Below are positions 9,557 through 19,014 of a stretch of DNA of 64,000 nucleotides, one piece after another (positions within the stretch are counted from its first letter, which is position 1; each line of letters begins with the position of its first letter). The position numbers were made by a program, and so were the translations under genes. Where the stretch lies: assembly GCA_001304855.1 (NCBI GenBank), contig BBZN01000011.1:1-64000 (forward strand), read 5' to 3'. The DNA comes from Clostridia bacterium UC5.1-1D2 (GTDB lineage Bacteria > Bacillota > Clostridia > Lachnospirales > Lachnospiraceae). The notes under the pieces were generated by a model. It worked only from the letters and a program-made list of their open reading frames with translations, searched no databases and was not told the origin of the DNA.

Positions 9557-10683
9557 TTATGGGCTGCACTGCCTGCAGGGAGCGTACCCCATTTCAATGA
9601 GGGTATCCCTGTTTTCTGTTACATCCTGGCGGTTTGACTCCTTCATATCGTCTACAGACCGGCAGGAGGGGAGATGGAATTTTTTGCTGTTCGTGTTGAG
9701 GACGTAGGATTGGGCAAAAGCTTCCCCTTCTGCTTCGATTTCAGCTTCATCCCCGGACCAATTGCCTGATGAAGCTTCCCCTTTGGCGATCCAGGTTATG
9801 TTACTGCCGTCGCAGTCGGCCACAATGGCGCCATCCTGATCCGTTCTGAATACCTGAATCCCTCTTCTTTCCAGTTTTTCCAGAGTCTCTTTGTGTGGGT
9901 GCCCGTAGGAGTTGTCCTCTCCGCATTGGATTACAGCATAGGTGGGGGAAACTGCATCCAGTAATTCGTCGCTGGTGGAGGTGCTGCTTCCGTGATGTCC
10001 GGCTTTCAGCACATCGGCCTGCAGGTCTTTGTTATATTTTACAATATCGCTCTCGGCCTCTTTTTCTGCGTCCCCGCACATCACCAGATGGATATTTTTA
10101 TAGGACAGCCTGATTCCCACAGACCAGTTATTTAAGTCATCGCCGTAGTCTCCTGCGGGAGCCAGAATCTGAAAGGCGGCGGCGCCCAGGGTGTAGGTGT
10201 CTCCCACCTTTGGCATGGTGATTTTCATTCCCTTATCTGCAATCACATCCAGCACATCGCTGAAGGTTTTTGTGGTGTGCTCTACAGGGGGAGAATCACT
10301 TTCTCTGTCGGAAACTCCCTGAGCACATCATCCAGGCCGCCGATATGGTCGGAATGGGGGTGGGTGCCGATTACGTAATCCAGAGACGTCACTCCCGCAT
10401 TTTTAAGGTAAGTCACAACGGCTGCTCCCCGGTCGTTCTCTCCGGCATCGATGAGCATATAATGTCCCTCCGACTCGGCTAATATGCTGTCGCCCTGGCC
10501 TACGTCAATAAAATGCACCTTCAGATTCCGGGTGGAGGGCAGGGCAGGGGAAAAGGCGGTTTTCTCCTGACCGGAAGACAGGGAGGCGGAGGGGGGAGAA
10601 GGCTCCCGGCAGCCGCCAAGAAGGAGAACTGCCGCCATTAAGGACCATAATATCAGCAGCCGGATATGTTTGTTAGTTTTCAT
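9557..10683 (-). CDS. Secreted ComEC/Rec2-like metallo-beta-lactamase-fold hydrolase, frameshifted
   Basis: N-terminal lipoprotein signal (LLLGGC, Cys ~residue 25), then a metallo-beta-lactamase domain: VHFIDVGQGDSIL, metal ligands THPHSDHIGG, and later HHGSSTSTSDELL. This is the stand-alone form of the ComEC nuclease-like domain. The C-terminal ~50 residues (NTNSKKFHLPSCRSV ... CRQC) resemble the Ada-type zinc-binding module often fused to secreted nucleases in this family. One C lost from a C run near 10280 splits it; restored, ILPPVEHTTKTF is continuous and the protein has ~375 residues. Likely acts outside the cell on nucleic acid or nucleotides; this is inferred. Confidence 0.85.
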
Positions 10684-10916
10684 AGAAGTTTGTCAGCCTT
10701 TCTGTTGTTTGCATTTCTTCGCTTTAAAGTATACCCCAGGGCGGCCTGTTCGTAAAGCGGTTTGTAAGGGCCGGGATAAAGAAAACAACTTGTATATTTA
10801 GGGGATGGTTGTCATATAATGGTAATAAATGGAGCAGTCCAGGCGGTATAAAAAGGATTATTTCCGGTAAGCCGGGCAGCCCCAGAAAAGAAAATACCAA
10901 GAAGGAGCGTGTAAAT

Positions 10917-11165
10917 ATGGCACGGGGAGTAAGAAAATCACCAATAGAAAAGCTGCAGGGGGAATTAAATGAGGTGCTTGCATCCATAGCCCAGTATGAG
11001 GATTGTCTGGAGACTATGAAGGAGAAAGCCAAGGTTCTGGAAGGCCAGATTCAGCTGGAAGAGTTTAAGGTTGTAAACGAAATGTTGAAGGAGCGGGACA
11101 TGACCATGGATGATTTAAAGGACATGCTGGCAGGAGGAGAGAGCCGTATGATCATCAGCGCCTGA
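10917..11165 (+). CDS. Small coiled-coil protein, unknown function
   Basis: 82 residues starting MARGVRKSPIEKLQGELN behind AAGGAGCG. Apart from a basic N-terminus it is one long predicted helix with heptad Leu/Ile spacing (residues ~10-60). A longer in-frame start at 10809 exists but lacks a ribosome site. I do not recognise a named family. It stands alone; a TATAAT at 10815-10820 may be its promoter. Confidence 0.65.
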   Translation: MARGVRKSPIEKLQGELNEVLASIAQYEDCLETMKEKAKVLEGQIQLEEFKVVNEMLKERDMTMDDLKDMLAGGESRMIISA

Positions 11166-11370
11166 CTGCAAAAACAGTTATTTTTAAACCGCAGTCCCCT
11201 TTTTGATATCAGATGATTTTCCGTTGGAAAGAGTGAATTAAAAAGGGGTTCACCTGAATTTACCATAAACTGGAACGTACAGCTGGGGGAACGTAATTTT
11301 TAAACACACCCAGATGTACATTAAAGATATTTTATGTTAAAATAGAGAAAAATTCTCAGTGGAGGTACAA

Positions 11371-12395
11371 ATGATGGCTCAGGTGACTCTGGGGAGTACA
11401 GGGATTACAGTAAATAAAAACGGATTCGGCGCCCTTCCCATTCAGCGGATTTCGGATAAGGATGCAGTGGGGCTGCTCAGAAAAGCATACGAAGGCGGGA
11501 TAACCTTTTCGATACGGCCCGCAGCTATTCCGACAGCGAAAAAAAGGTGGGAATGGCCCTGGAGGGTATCAGGGATAAGGTGTTCATTGCCACTAAGACC
11601 ATGGCGGAGGATACAGAGAATTTTTGGCGGGATTTGGAAACATCTCTTTCCAATCTCAGAACAGACTACATCGATCTGTATCAGTTCCACAATCCATCCT
11701 GGTGTCCGAAGCCGGGAGACGGCAGCGGATTGTATGAAGCGGTTTTGGAAGCGAAGGCCCAGGGGAAGATTCGGCATATCGGCATAACTAACCACAGTCT
11801 GGCAGTGGCCAATGAGGCGGTGGATTCCGGTCTCTACGAGACGCTCCAGTTTCCGTTTAGCTATCTGGCGTCGGACAGGGATGTGGAACTGGTGGAGAAA
11901 TGCAAAAAGGCAAACATGGGCTTTATAGCCATGAAGGCGCTGTCGGGAGGGCTGATCAATAATTCCAGGGCCGCCTACGTATACCTGGCCCGGTTTGACA
12001 ATGTGGTTCCCATCTGGGGAGTGCAGAGGGAGAGCGAGCTGGATGAGTTCCTTTCTTATGTGAAGGAGCCGCCTGTGATGACCGATGCTGTCAGGGAGCT
12101 GATTGAGAGAGACAGGGCGCAGCTTCAGGGTGAATTCTGCCGGGGCTGCGGCTACTGTATGCCCTGTCCTGTGGGAATAGAGATTAACGACTGCGCCAGA
12201 ATGTCGTTGATGATACGCCGTTCCCCATCTGCCGCCCACCTTACACCTGAGGCACAGGAGAAGATGAAACTGATAGAGCAATGCCTCCACTGCGGAGCAT
12301 GCAAGAGCAAATGTCCTTACGGTCTGGATACCCCTGCGCTTCTGGAGAAGAATCTGAAGGATTATCTGGAAATTCTGGACGGAAAAGAATATTAG
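11371..12395 (+). CDS. Aldo/keto reductase with C-terminal 4Fe-4S domain, frameshifted
   Basis: The N-terminal ~270 residues form an aldo/keto reductase barrel ([16 protein letters not shown] with catalytic Asp/Tyr after repair; LYQFHNP; GITNHS). The C-terminal part carries two cysteine clusters, [14 protein letters not shown] and [14 protein letters not shown], a ferredoxin-like module found in many anaerobe AKRs. One T lost from a T run near 11506 breaks the frame. Repaired length is ~341. ATG 11371 follows GGAGG. It probably couples an unknown carbonyl or alcohol substrate to iron-sulfur electron transfer. Confidence 0.9.
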
Positions 12396-12409
12396 AGGGA
12401 AAAGACAGA

Positions 12410-12509
12410 AGGCGCTGCAAAATTATTTTCCTCCACAACATGGGTATGTGTATAGAACCGGCAGATACCTGTGCTTGTATTGGAGCCGAATTTTGCAGCG
12501 CCTTTTTTA
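12410..12509. terminator. 94-nt hairpin between convergent genes
   Basis: The outer arms AGGCGCTGCAAAATT (12410-12424) and its exact complement (12489-12503) are perfect, and inner segments CTCCA, ACAA and GGTAT pair with their complements, so nearly the whole stretch folds on itself. TTTTTT follows on the right, giving a terminator for the aldo/keto reductase. Confidence 0.65.
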
Positions 12510-12519
12510 TTGTATTGAA

Positions 12520-14485
12520 TTATCCGCGGTAACGGTTCAGGCATGCGTAGATTTCCTGAACCCGCGGCATACAGAGTCCCATAGCGCTGTAAGAGGAATC
12601 GCTGATGGCAGTAAGCCCTCCCTTTTCCATTTCTTTGAGAAGGAGATTCACAATGCCTGTTACGCTGTACCGCTCAAACAGCTGATGTTCCACACAGTAG
12701 CGGACCATCTGTGCCAGCGCGTTCGTCTGCTCACTGTCTGCCAGCTGTTCTACGAACCGAAGATCCACCGGAGATTTGCCTATCTGGATTGAATCCTTTC
12801 CATATACTTTTACCTTGATGCGCTCGTCTCTGCCGCTCCGGCCGCCGCCTTCCTGATAGGCGCCGCCCCGCTGACCGTAACTGCCCCGTTGTCCGCCGCC
12901 TTCCTGATAGGCGCCGCTTCGCTGACCGTAACCGCCCCTCTGTCCGCCGCCTTCCTGATAGGCGCCGCTTCGCTGACCGTAGCCGCCCCGTTGTCCGCCG
13001 TCTTTCGGCTCCCGGCCGCCGCTTCTGTACCCATCCCGGTTGCTTTCCGTCCTGCAGGCGGCTGTATCGTGCCCTTCCTCACCGGTTTCCTGGCTGTCCG
13101 CGGCATACCTGCCAATTGTCTTTCCGGGTGTGAGTTTTCTTCCCGCGTCAGGCAGCACAAAGCCGGGGGCGGAGGTGATAGGCTCTGCGCCGTAAGTTTT
13201 GCAAAATTCCTTAGTGCGTCCGGTAATGTCGAAGGGTTCATAGCAATCCATCTGTATAATGGTATCGGCAATATAAAAGTAAGCTCCGGAGCTGCCCGCC
13301 ACCATCACGGTGGATACTCCGCCGTGATCAAAGAGCTGTCTGGCCCGTTCAATAAAGGGGGTGATGGGCTCTTCGGAGCGGCTGATAATTTTCTGCATCA
13401 GATCATCCCGGACCATAAAGTTGGTTGCGGAAGTGTCCTCGTCGATGAGAAAAGTACGGCTGCCGGACTCCATCCCCTCTATGACGGCGGCAGCCTGGGA
13501 GGTGCTTCCGCTGGCATCCTCTGTGGAAAGCAGCGCGTGTCTTTTTGTTGGGCAGGTCGTTGATAAACAGGGAAATGTCCACATTCTGGATACTTCTTCC
13601 GTCCTCTGCGCGAAGCTTCATGGCTGTCCCGTCTGTAATTACATACTCCCTTCCGTCGCCTGCAATATGATTATAAACGCCGGCCTCCAATGCTTTCAGA
13701 AGGGTGGACTTGCGTGATAGCCGCCGCCCACTATGAGCGTTATGCCTCTGGGTATGCCCATACCTGTTAGCTTTCCGTGGTTAGGCAGTTCCAATGTAAT
13801 CCGAAGGGAGTCTGGGGAAGCAAAAGGAACGCTTCCCTCCATGGGCCTGCTGGAAATACCGCTCTCTCTCGGCAGAATAGCCCCGTCCGCCACAAAGGAA
13901 ACCAGATCCAGGCGTTCCAGTTCCTGGCGGATAAAATATTGGTCCTCCGCCAGCCGGGCTACGGCGTCCACCTCCTGAGGCCGCCGGCTTTTGTAGTAGA
14001 ACACCTGTCTTACGCAGCGGGGGAGGAAATCAAAGAGAATGCGGATCAGTTCACCTGAATTAATGGTTCTGCCGTTGGCGGGAAAACCGGCTTCAAACCG
14101 GGCGGTTATTCCCTTTGAACCGCATTCGCAGGCAGTTCTGCTTAAAATTTCAGCTCCGGGACGCTGATTGCCATAAGCCCGCTTTTTCCGGAGCCTTTTG
14201 CCCTGAAATTATATTTTGCGATTTCCTGATGAAACTGGCGCACCAGATAGTCCTCCAGGGCCGTCTGCTTCCAGGCTGTATCAAAGAGGGAGGAGGGATA
14301 CCCTGCCTTCTGATGTGGAATAAAGACGCTTAACTTGGAGGGAGAAGCAAAGGGATCTCCCTGAACATGATCGATTGAGAGGGTATAGTCGGAAAATCAT
14401 AGGATCCTCTGGTATCTTTGTAAGCCGGATAACTTCTTCTGTCGATGGATTCCAGCAGTTTTCGTAAATCATTGGATGATTTCAT
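12520..14485 (-). CDS. ABC-class predicted ATPase (PF09818 type) with RGG-like repeat, several frameshifts
   Basis: Assembles to ~655 residues from five reading-frame pieces. Order: N-terminal domain beginning MKSSNDLRKLLESIDRRSY; Walker A GGGYHGKSTLL (one G lost near 13711); FSTEDASGSTSQAA signature; Walker B region RTFLIDEDTSATNFM; then a Gly/Gln/Arg-rich tandem repeat; and a folded C-terminus ending NRYRG. Breaks lie near 14390, 14162, 13711 and 13540 (two bases), all at short runs. The family is a conserved bacterial/fungal ATPase of the ABC superclass with proposed RNA-related roles; function here is unknown. Start ATG 14485 behind AAAGGTGTG is a modest site. Confidence 0.85.
12840..13000 (-). 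repeat. 51-bp tandem repeats coding RGG/GYGQR motifs
   Basis: Three near-identical 51-bp units (12840-12890, 12891-12941, 12942-12992) plus a partial unit, in frame with the ATPase gene. Each encodes 17 residues of the form GGGQRGGYGQRSGAYQE. The two right-hand units differ at three bases. Confidence 0.9.
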
Positions 14486-14691
14486 GGTTTCACACACCTT
14501 TCAGCCTGCTGCGGCAGGCGCTTTTATCCTTAATTCTATGGCAGGCGGCAGACTGGAATAGGGCCGGCCCGCAGGCAAAAGTTCCCTCTGCCCTCTGGGG
14601 AAATTTTGCTCACAGCATCCATTTTATAGCAGGAAAGATGAAATTGCAAGGTTCAGCATAACTTTAAATCCCTCCCAAACAACAGGAACCG

Positions 14692-14720
14692 TTGAAGATG
14701 AGGAGGTTCTATGATATAAT
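14692..14720 (+). promoter_or_regulatory. Promoter ahead of the Sir2-like gene
   Basis: TTGAAG (14692-14697), 17-bp spacer, TATAAT (14715-14720). The -10 box is also the first arm of a palindromic repeat element. Confidence 0.55.
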
Positions 14721-14790
14721 GTCGCCAGACATTATATCGCGCCGGTCCGGTTCCGACCAGAGGGAGGAAAGGCACAAAACCGGACCGCAC
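14715..14790 (+). repeat. Palindrome-plus-hairpin element, copy 1
   Basis: TATAATGTC-N4-GACATTATA (perfect 9-bp arms, 14715-14736), then GGTCCGG pairing with CCGGACC over a loop containing GGGAGGAAAG. It shares this layout and most bases with two tandem copies at 62966-63174. The rest of the 14486-14812 gap shows only a promoter. Confidence 0.8.
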
Positions 14791-14812
14791 GATTAAAGCT
14801 TAAAGAAAGCAG

Positions 14813-15513
14813 ATGAGAATTCAAATGAATGATAGAAATACCTCAAAAGAAGAAATACGCAAAGCCATATCCGCTGCAGAAAAGGTACTCATAGGAATCG
14901 GCGGAGAGTGGAAGCTGCTGGAGGACGGCAGGGATGTCCGCAGCCGCAGCCTGAAGGACGAGGCCCAGCGGGCAGTCAGGGAGGCCTATGAATGTCTCAG
15001 CCGCCTTGTAGAGGACAAAGATTACTACATAGTAACCACACTGACCGACGGCGCCATATATGACGCTGATTTTGACCCGGCCCGCATTGTAGCTCCCTGC
15101 GGAAATATCCACTGGCGGCAGTGCTCCAGGGCCTGTACGAAGGATATCTGGGAGGAGGGTGAGGTTCCCTCAGACGTCTGTCCCCACTGCGGCGCACCTC
15201 TGACAGGGAACACCCTGGAAGCGGAAACCTATATAGAGGAAGGCTACCTGCCAGGTGGGAAAATTATAAGCAATGGCAGACCAAAACGCTTAACCGGGAG
15301 CTGGTAATCCTGGAGCTTGGGGAAGGCTTTAAGACTCCCACCGTTATTCGCTGGCCCTTTGAAAAGATTGCATTTTTCAATCAGAAATCCATCTTTTTCC
15401 GCATTCATGAAACCCTCAGCCAGATTCCCAAAGAGGTTGGAGAACGGGCCCGGGGAATGGGAGAAAATTCTCTGGAATGTATCCGAAGCTTTGCTTTCTT
15501 CAAAAACCGTTGA
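14813..15513 (+). CDS. Sir2-like NAD-dependent deacylase family protein, frameshifted
   Basis: Small sirtuin-like protein. VLIGIGGEW (residues ~25-33) sits where the GAG-x-S NAD loop is in sirtuins; YYIVTTLTDGAI corresponds to the TQN region; CGNIHWRQCSRAC and CPHCG supply the zinc cysteines. One base lost near 15258 truncates it; in the restored frame the C-terminus continues (QWENYKQWQTKTLNRELVI ... FAFFKNR) to TGA at 15511, total ~234 residues. Canonical catalytic His and Gly-Ala-Gly are not obvious, so activity is uncertain. It lies just before hisH; the start could also be the ATG at 14825. Confidence 0.7.
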
Positions 15514-15610
15514 CTTTATCACTTTACCATGATAAAATTTTGAAATATAAACAGCTGTCCGGCGTCGAAAAAACCGGGCCGGTACAGTCATAGAAGCGAG
15601 GTCTGAATAT

Positions 15611-16215
15611 ATGATTGCAATTATCGATTACGATGCAGGGAACCTGCGCAGCGTAGAAAAGGCCCTGATGTTTTTGGGCGAAACCCCTGTCATCACCAGA
15701 GACAGGGATATTCTTTTTCATGCGGACAAGGTGATTCTGCCGGGAGTGGGAGCCTTCGGCGACGCCATGGACCGGCTGGCCCAATATGATCTGGTGGAAA
15801 CGATCCGAAAGGTCGCTGCAAAGGGAACCCCCTTTCTGGGCATCTGCCTGGGACTCCAGCTCTTATTTGACAGCAGCCAGGAGAGCCCGGGAGTGGCGGG
15901 GCTTGGCATTCTGAGGGGACAGATACTGAAAATCCCTGACAGCCAGGGCCTTAAGATTCCCCATATGGCTGGAATTCCCTGAAGATAAGGCCGGGAACCG
16001 CACTTTTTAAAGGCATAGCAGAAGGCGCCTATGTATATTTTGTCCACTCGTACTATTTGAAGGCGGAGGACGAGGCTGTGGTTGCGGCCTCTGCCGGTTA
16101 CGGTACTCATATCCATGCAGCCGTAGAGCAGGGCAATGTCTTCGGATGCCAGTTCCATCCTGAAAAGAGCGGAGAAGTGGGGCTTGCCATTCTGAGAAAC
16201 TTCATAGAACTTTAG
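15611..16215 (+). CDS. hisH: Imidazole glycerol phosphate synthase, glutaminase subunit, frameshifted
   Basis: Class I glutamine amidotransferase of histidine biosynthesis; supplies ammonia to HisF. The nucleophile Cys is in GICLGLQLLF, and the His-Glu pair in QFHPEKSGE near the end. It begins MIAIIDYDAGNLRSVEKAL. One G lost near 15967 (GGGC read as GGC) splits it; repaired, HMGWNSLKI reads through and length is ~202, normal. hisF follows 134 bp downstream. Confidence 0.93.
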
Positions 16216-16349
16216 AGGCCGTCTGAATATTTACTTCCGCCGCCCGCCCTTTACCAGGGACAGCTCTTTTGCAATGTGTGGGATACAGCCGGCAGAAGGA
16301 AATTTTCAAACATGCTTTAAAAGGCAGTACAGCAGATAGGAGAAAAATC

Positions 16350-17112
16350 ATGTTTACGAAACGAATCATTCCATGTCTGGATGTAAATAACGGACGTGTT
16401 GTAAAAGGCGTAAATTTTGTAAACCTGCGGGACGCAGGGGATCCGGTGGAGATAGGGGCCGCCTACGACAAGGCGGGCGCCGATGAGCTGGTGTTTTTGG
16501 ACATCACAGCCTCCAGCGACAACCGCAGTACAGTTGTGGACATGGTGCGCAAGGTGGCGGAGACTGTATTTATTCCCTTTACGGTGGGAGGCGGCATCCG
16601 CACTGTGGAGGATTTCCGCATGCTTTTAAGGGAAGGGGCAGACAAGATATCCATCAATTCCTCGGCCATTGATAACCCCTCCCTTATTTCAGAGGCGGCT
16701 ATGAAGTTCGGACGCCAGTGTGTAGTGGTAGCCATTGACGCCAGGCGCAGGGCAGACGGATCCGGTTGGAATATCTATAAGCATGGAGGCCGTGTGGATG
16801 TGGGGATTGACGGCGGTGGAATGGGCGGTGAAGGCCGATTCCCTGGGGGCGGGGGAGATTCTGCTCACCAGCATGGACTGCGACGGCACAAAAGCAGGCT
16901 ATGATAATGAGCTTACATCTCTTATAGCAGATAATGTATCGGTTCCCGTAATCGCCTCGGGAGGCGCAGGAACCATGGAACATTTTTATGACGCCCTGAC
17001 GGCGGGAAAAGCAGACGCGGCTCTGGCCGCCTCCCTTTTCCATTATAAGGAGCTGGAGATAAGAACCCTGAAAGAATACCTGTGGAAGCGGGGCATTCCC
17101 GTCCGCCTGTAA
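16350..17112 (+). CDS. hisF: Imidazole glycerol phosphate synthase, cyclase subunit, frameshifted
   Basis: (beta-alpha)8 cyclase that with HisH makes IGP and AICAR. The catalytic Asp lie in IIPCLDV (residue ~11) and AIDARR (~130), with FTVGGGIR and [11 protein letters not shown] phosphate loops. An extra G near 16813 (GACGGCGGTGG for GACGCGGTGG) shifts the frame; removing it gives the conserved GIDAVEW and ~253 residues. ATG 16350 follows TAGGAGA. Other his genes are not in the window. Confidence 0.94.
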
Positions 17113-17125
17113 ATAAAAAAGAGAG

Positions 17126-17172
17126 AGCCGCCGGGCCGGGGCAGAAAAACTGCGCTGGCCCGGCGGCTTTTT
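17126..17172 (+). terminator. Terminator after hisF
   Basis: AGCCGCCGGGCC pairs with GGCCCGGCGGCT across a ~19-nt loop, followed by TTTTT. Confidence 0.85.
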
Positions 17173-17267
17173 AGAAAATATTTGTATATATTCGTTGTTT
17201 CCTGCCGATTCCTATGCTAAAATATGAAAATGTGAATACTAAGTTAAAAAAAGGAGATGCTCACAAA

Positions 17268-17941
17268 ATGGCCGCAATTGACAATGACTGGCTGCAGCCT
17301 TAAGCGGGGAGTTCAAAAAGCCTTACTATAAGAAATTATATGAGACGATAAAAAGAGAATATCAGACCAGAAAGATATTTCCTGCGCCTGACGATATTTT
17401 CAATGCCTTTGCATTTACCCCTCTGGCAGAGGTAAAGGTGGTAATTCTGGGACAGGACCCTTATCACAATGACGGCCAGGCTCACGGCCTGTGCTTTTCC
17501 GTAAAGCCTGATGTGGAGACGCCTCCTTCCCTGGTAAATATATACCAGGAGCTTCACGACGATCTTGGGTGCTATATTCCAAACAACGGATATTTGAAGA
17601 AATGGGCGGATCAAGGAGTCATGCTCTTAAACACGGTGCTGACTGTGCGCGCCCATCAGGCTAACTCCCACCGCGATATCGGCTGGGAGGAGTTCACAGA
17701 CGCCGCCATCCGCATTCTCAACCAACAGGACAGGCCCATGGTTTTCATCCTGTGGGGAAGACCGGCCCAGTCCAAAAAGCCTATGCTGACCAACCGCAGC
17801 CACCTGATCCTGGAGGCTCCTCACCCCAGTCCCTTATCTGCTTTCCGGGGCTTCTTCGGAAGCAGGCCCTTCAGCCGGACTAACGATTATCTGACGGCCC
17901 ACGGCCTGGAGCCCATTGACTGGCAGATAGAGAATGTATAG
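17268..17941 (+). CDS. ung: Uracil-DNA glycosylase, frameshifted
   Basis: Family 1 UDG removing uracil from DNA. Motif A GQDPYHNDGQAHGLCFSV holds the catalytic Asp; HPSPLSA holds the catalytic His and the minor-groove loop. A T lost from TTT at ~17300 cuts off the first 11 codons (MAAIDNDWLQP); restored it has ~224 residues, normal. ATG 17268 follows AAGGAGATG. Confidence 0.95.
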
Positions 17942-18093
17942 GAAAAAACAGGTATAGAGTGAGATTTAATTACATAAAATGTACAGCATGGCAGGTCAGT
18001 CCTATAATGGACGGCAGGGAGGGGTTACGTATGTATCTCCTGCAGTCCGGACCGGGAGGGAGCTGTTAGAAGCATGTGCGGTAAGGAGCGTTT

Positions 18094-18938
18094 ATGACTT
18101 TAGTTGAGATATTGAAAATAGTTGTGCTGGGTATTGTGGAAGGGTTCACAGAGTGGCTCCCAATCAGCAGCACCGGGCATATGATACTGGTGGATGAGAT
18201 TATCCATCTGAATCAGCCGGACGCATTTAAAGAGGTGTTTTTAGTGGTTATCCAGCTGGGCGCAATTATGGCTGTTGTGGTTATGTTTTTCCACAAACTG
18301 AACCCCTTCAGCCTGCCAAGAGCAGCAGGCAGAAGGACGCCACCTGGGCGCTGTGGATTAAAATAATCATTGCCTGTCTGCCTGCGGCTGTGTTCGGGCT
18401 CCTTCTGGACAGCTGGATGGAAGCCCATCTCTTTAATGCCTACGTGGTGGCTGCGGCCCTTATAATATACGGCGTCCTCTTTATTGTGCTGGAGAACAGC
18501 AGCGTCTGCTCCAATCCGCAGATCAACAAGGTGGGGCAGATTTCGGCAAAGACGGCATTTTACATCGGTATGATTCAGCTTCTGGCCCTGATTCCCGGAA
18601 CCTCCAGATCCGGCTCTACCATCCTGGGGGCATGGTGCTTGGCTGCTCCAGAGGAGCCGCAGCGGAGTTTTCCTTTTTCCTGGGGATTCCTGTTATGTTC
18701 GGCGCCAGCCTCTTAAAGATAGTGAAATACTTTATGGCAGGCAACGTGTTTGACGGTGCGCAGATATTTTACACTTTATTGGGAATGGTTATCGCTTTTG
18801 GCGTGTCCGTCTACTCCATCCAGTTTCTTATGAGTTATGTCCGCAAGCACGACTTTTAAATTTTTTGGATATTACCGGATTATCCTGGGGGTAATCGTCC
18901 TTGCATACTTTGGAATTACGGCATTGGCCAGCAGATAG
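18094..18938 (+). CDS. uppP: Undecaprenyl-diphosphatase, three frameshifts
   Basis: BacA/UppP integral membrane phosphatase that recycles undecaprenyl diphosphate for cell-wall synthesis and gives bacitracin tolerance. Both active-site signatures are present: [10 protein letters not shown] near the N-terminus and PGTSRSG in the second half. Indels near 18318 (C lost), 18632 (C lost) and 18856 (extra T) break it into three frames; the repaired protein has ~280 residues and ends [11 protein letters not shown] 18094 follows AAGGAG. Confidence 0.93.
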
Positions 18939-18940
18939 AA

Positions 18941-18998
18941 AAGGCCGCCTTTCAGCCGGCGGAAGTTCTCCGGCGAAAGGCGGTCTTATTTTATTTTT
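18941..18998. terminator. Bidirectional terminator between uppP and aroF
   Basis: AAGGCCGCCTTTC and GAAAGGCGGTCTT arms with an inner CCGGCGG/CCGG stem; A-rich on the left, TTATTTTATTTTTT on the right. Confidence 0.8.
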
Positions 18999-19014
18999 TC
19001 TGGCAGCAGCTCTG

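Noticed and set aside
12840..13000. Repeat region as a VNTR in non-coding DNA or a collagen-like protein
   Set aside because: It is in frame with the ATPase and the Gly pattern is RGG/YGQ, not Gly-X-Y triplets.
14715..14790. RNase P-like motif, from GAGGAAAG in the repeat loop
   Set aside because: Only eight bases agree; the element is under 100 bp and repeats, so it cannot be the RNase P RNA.
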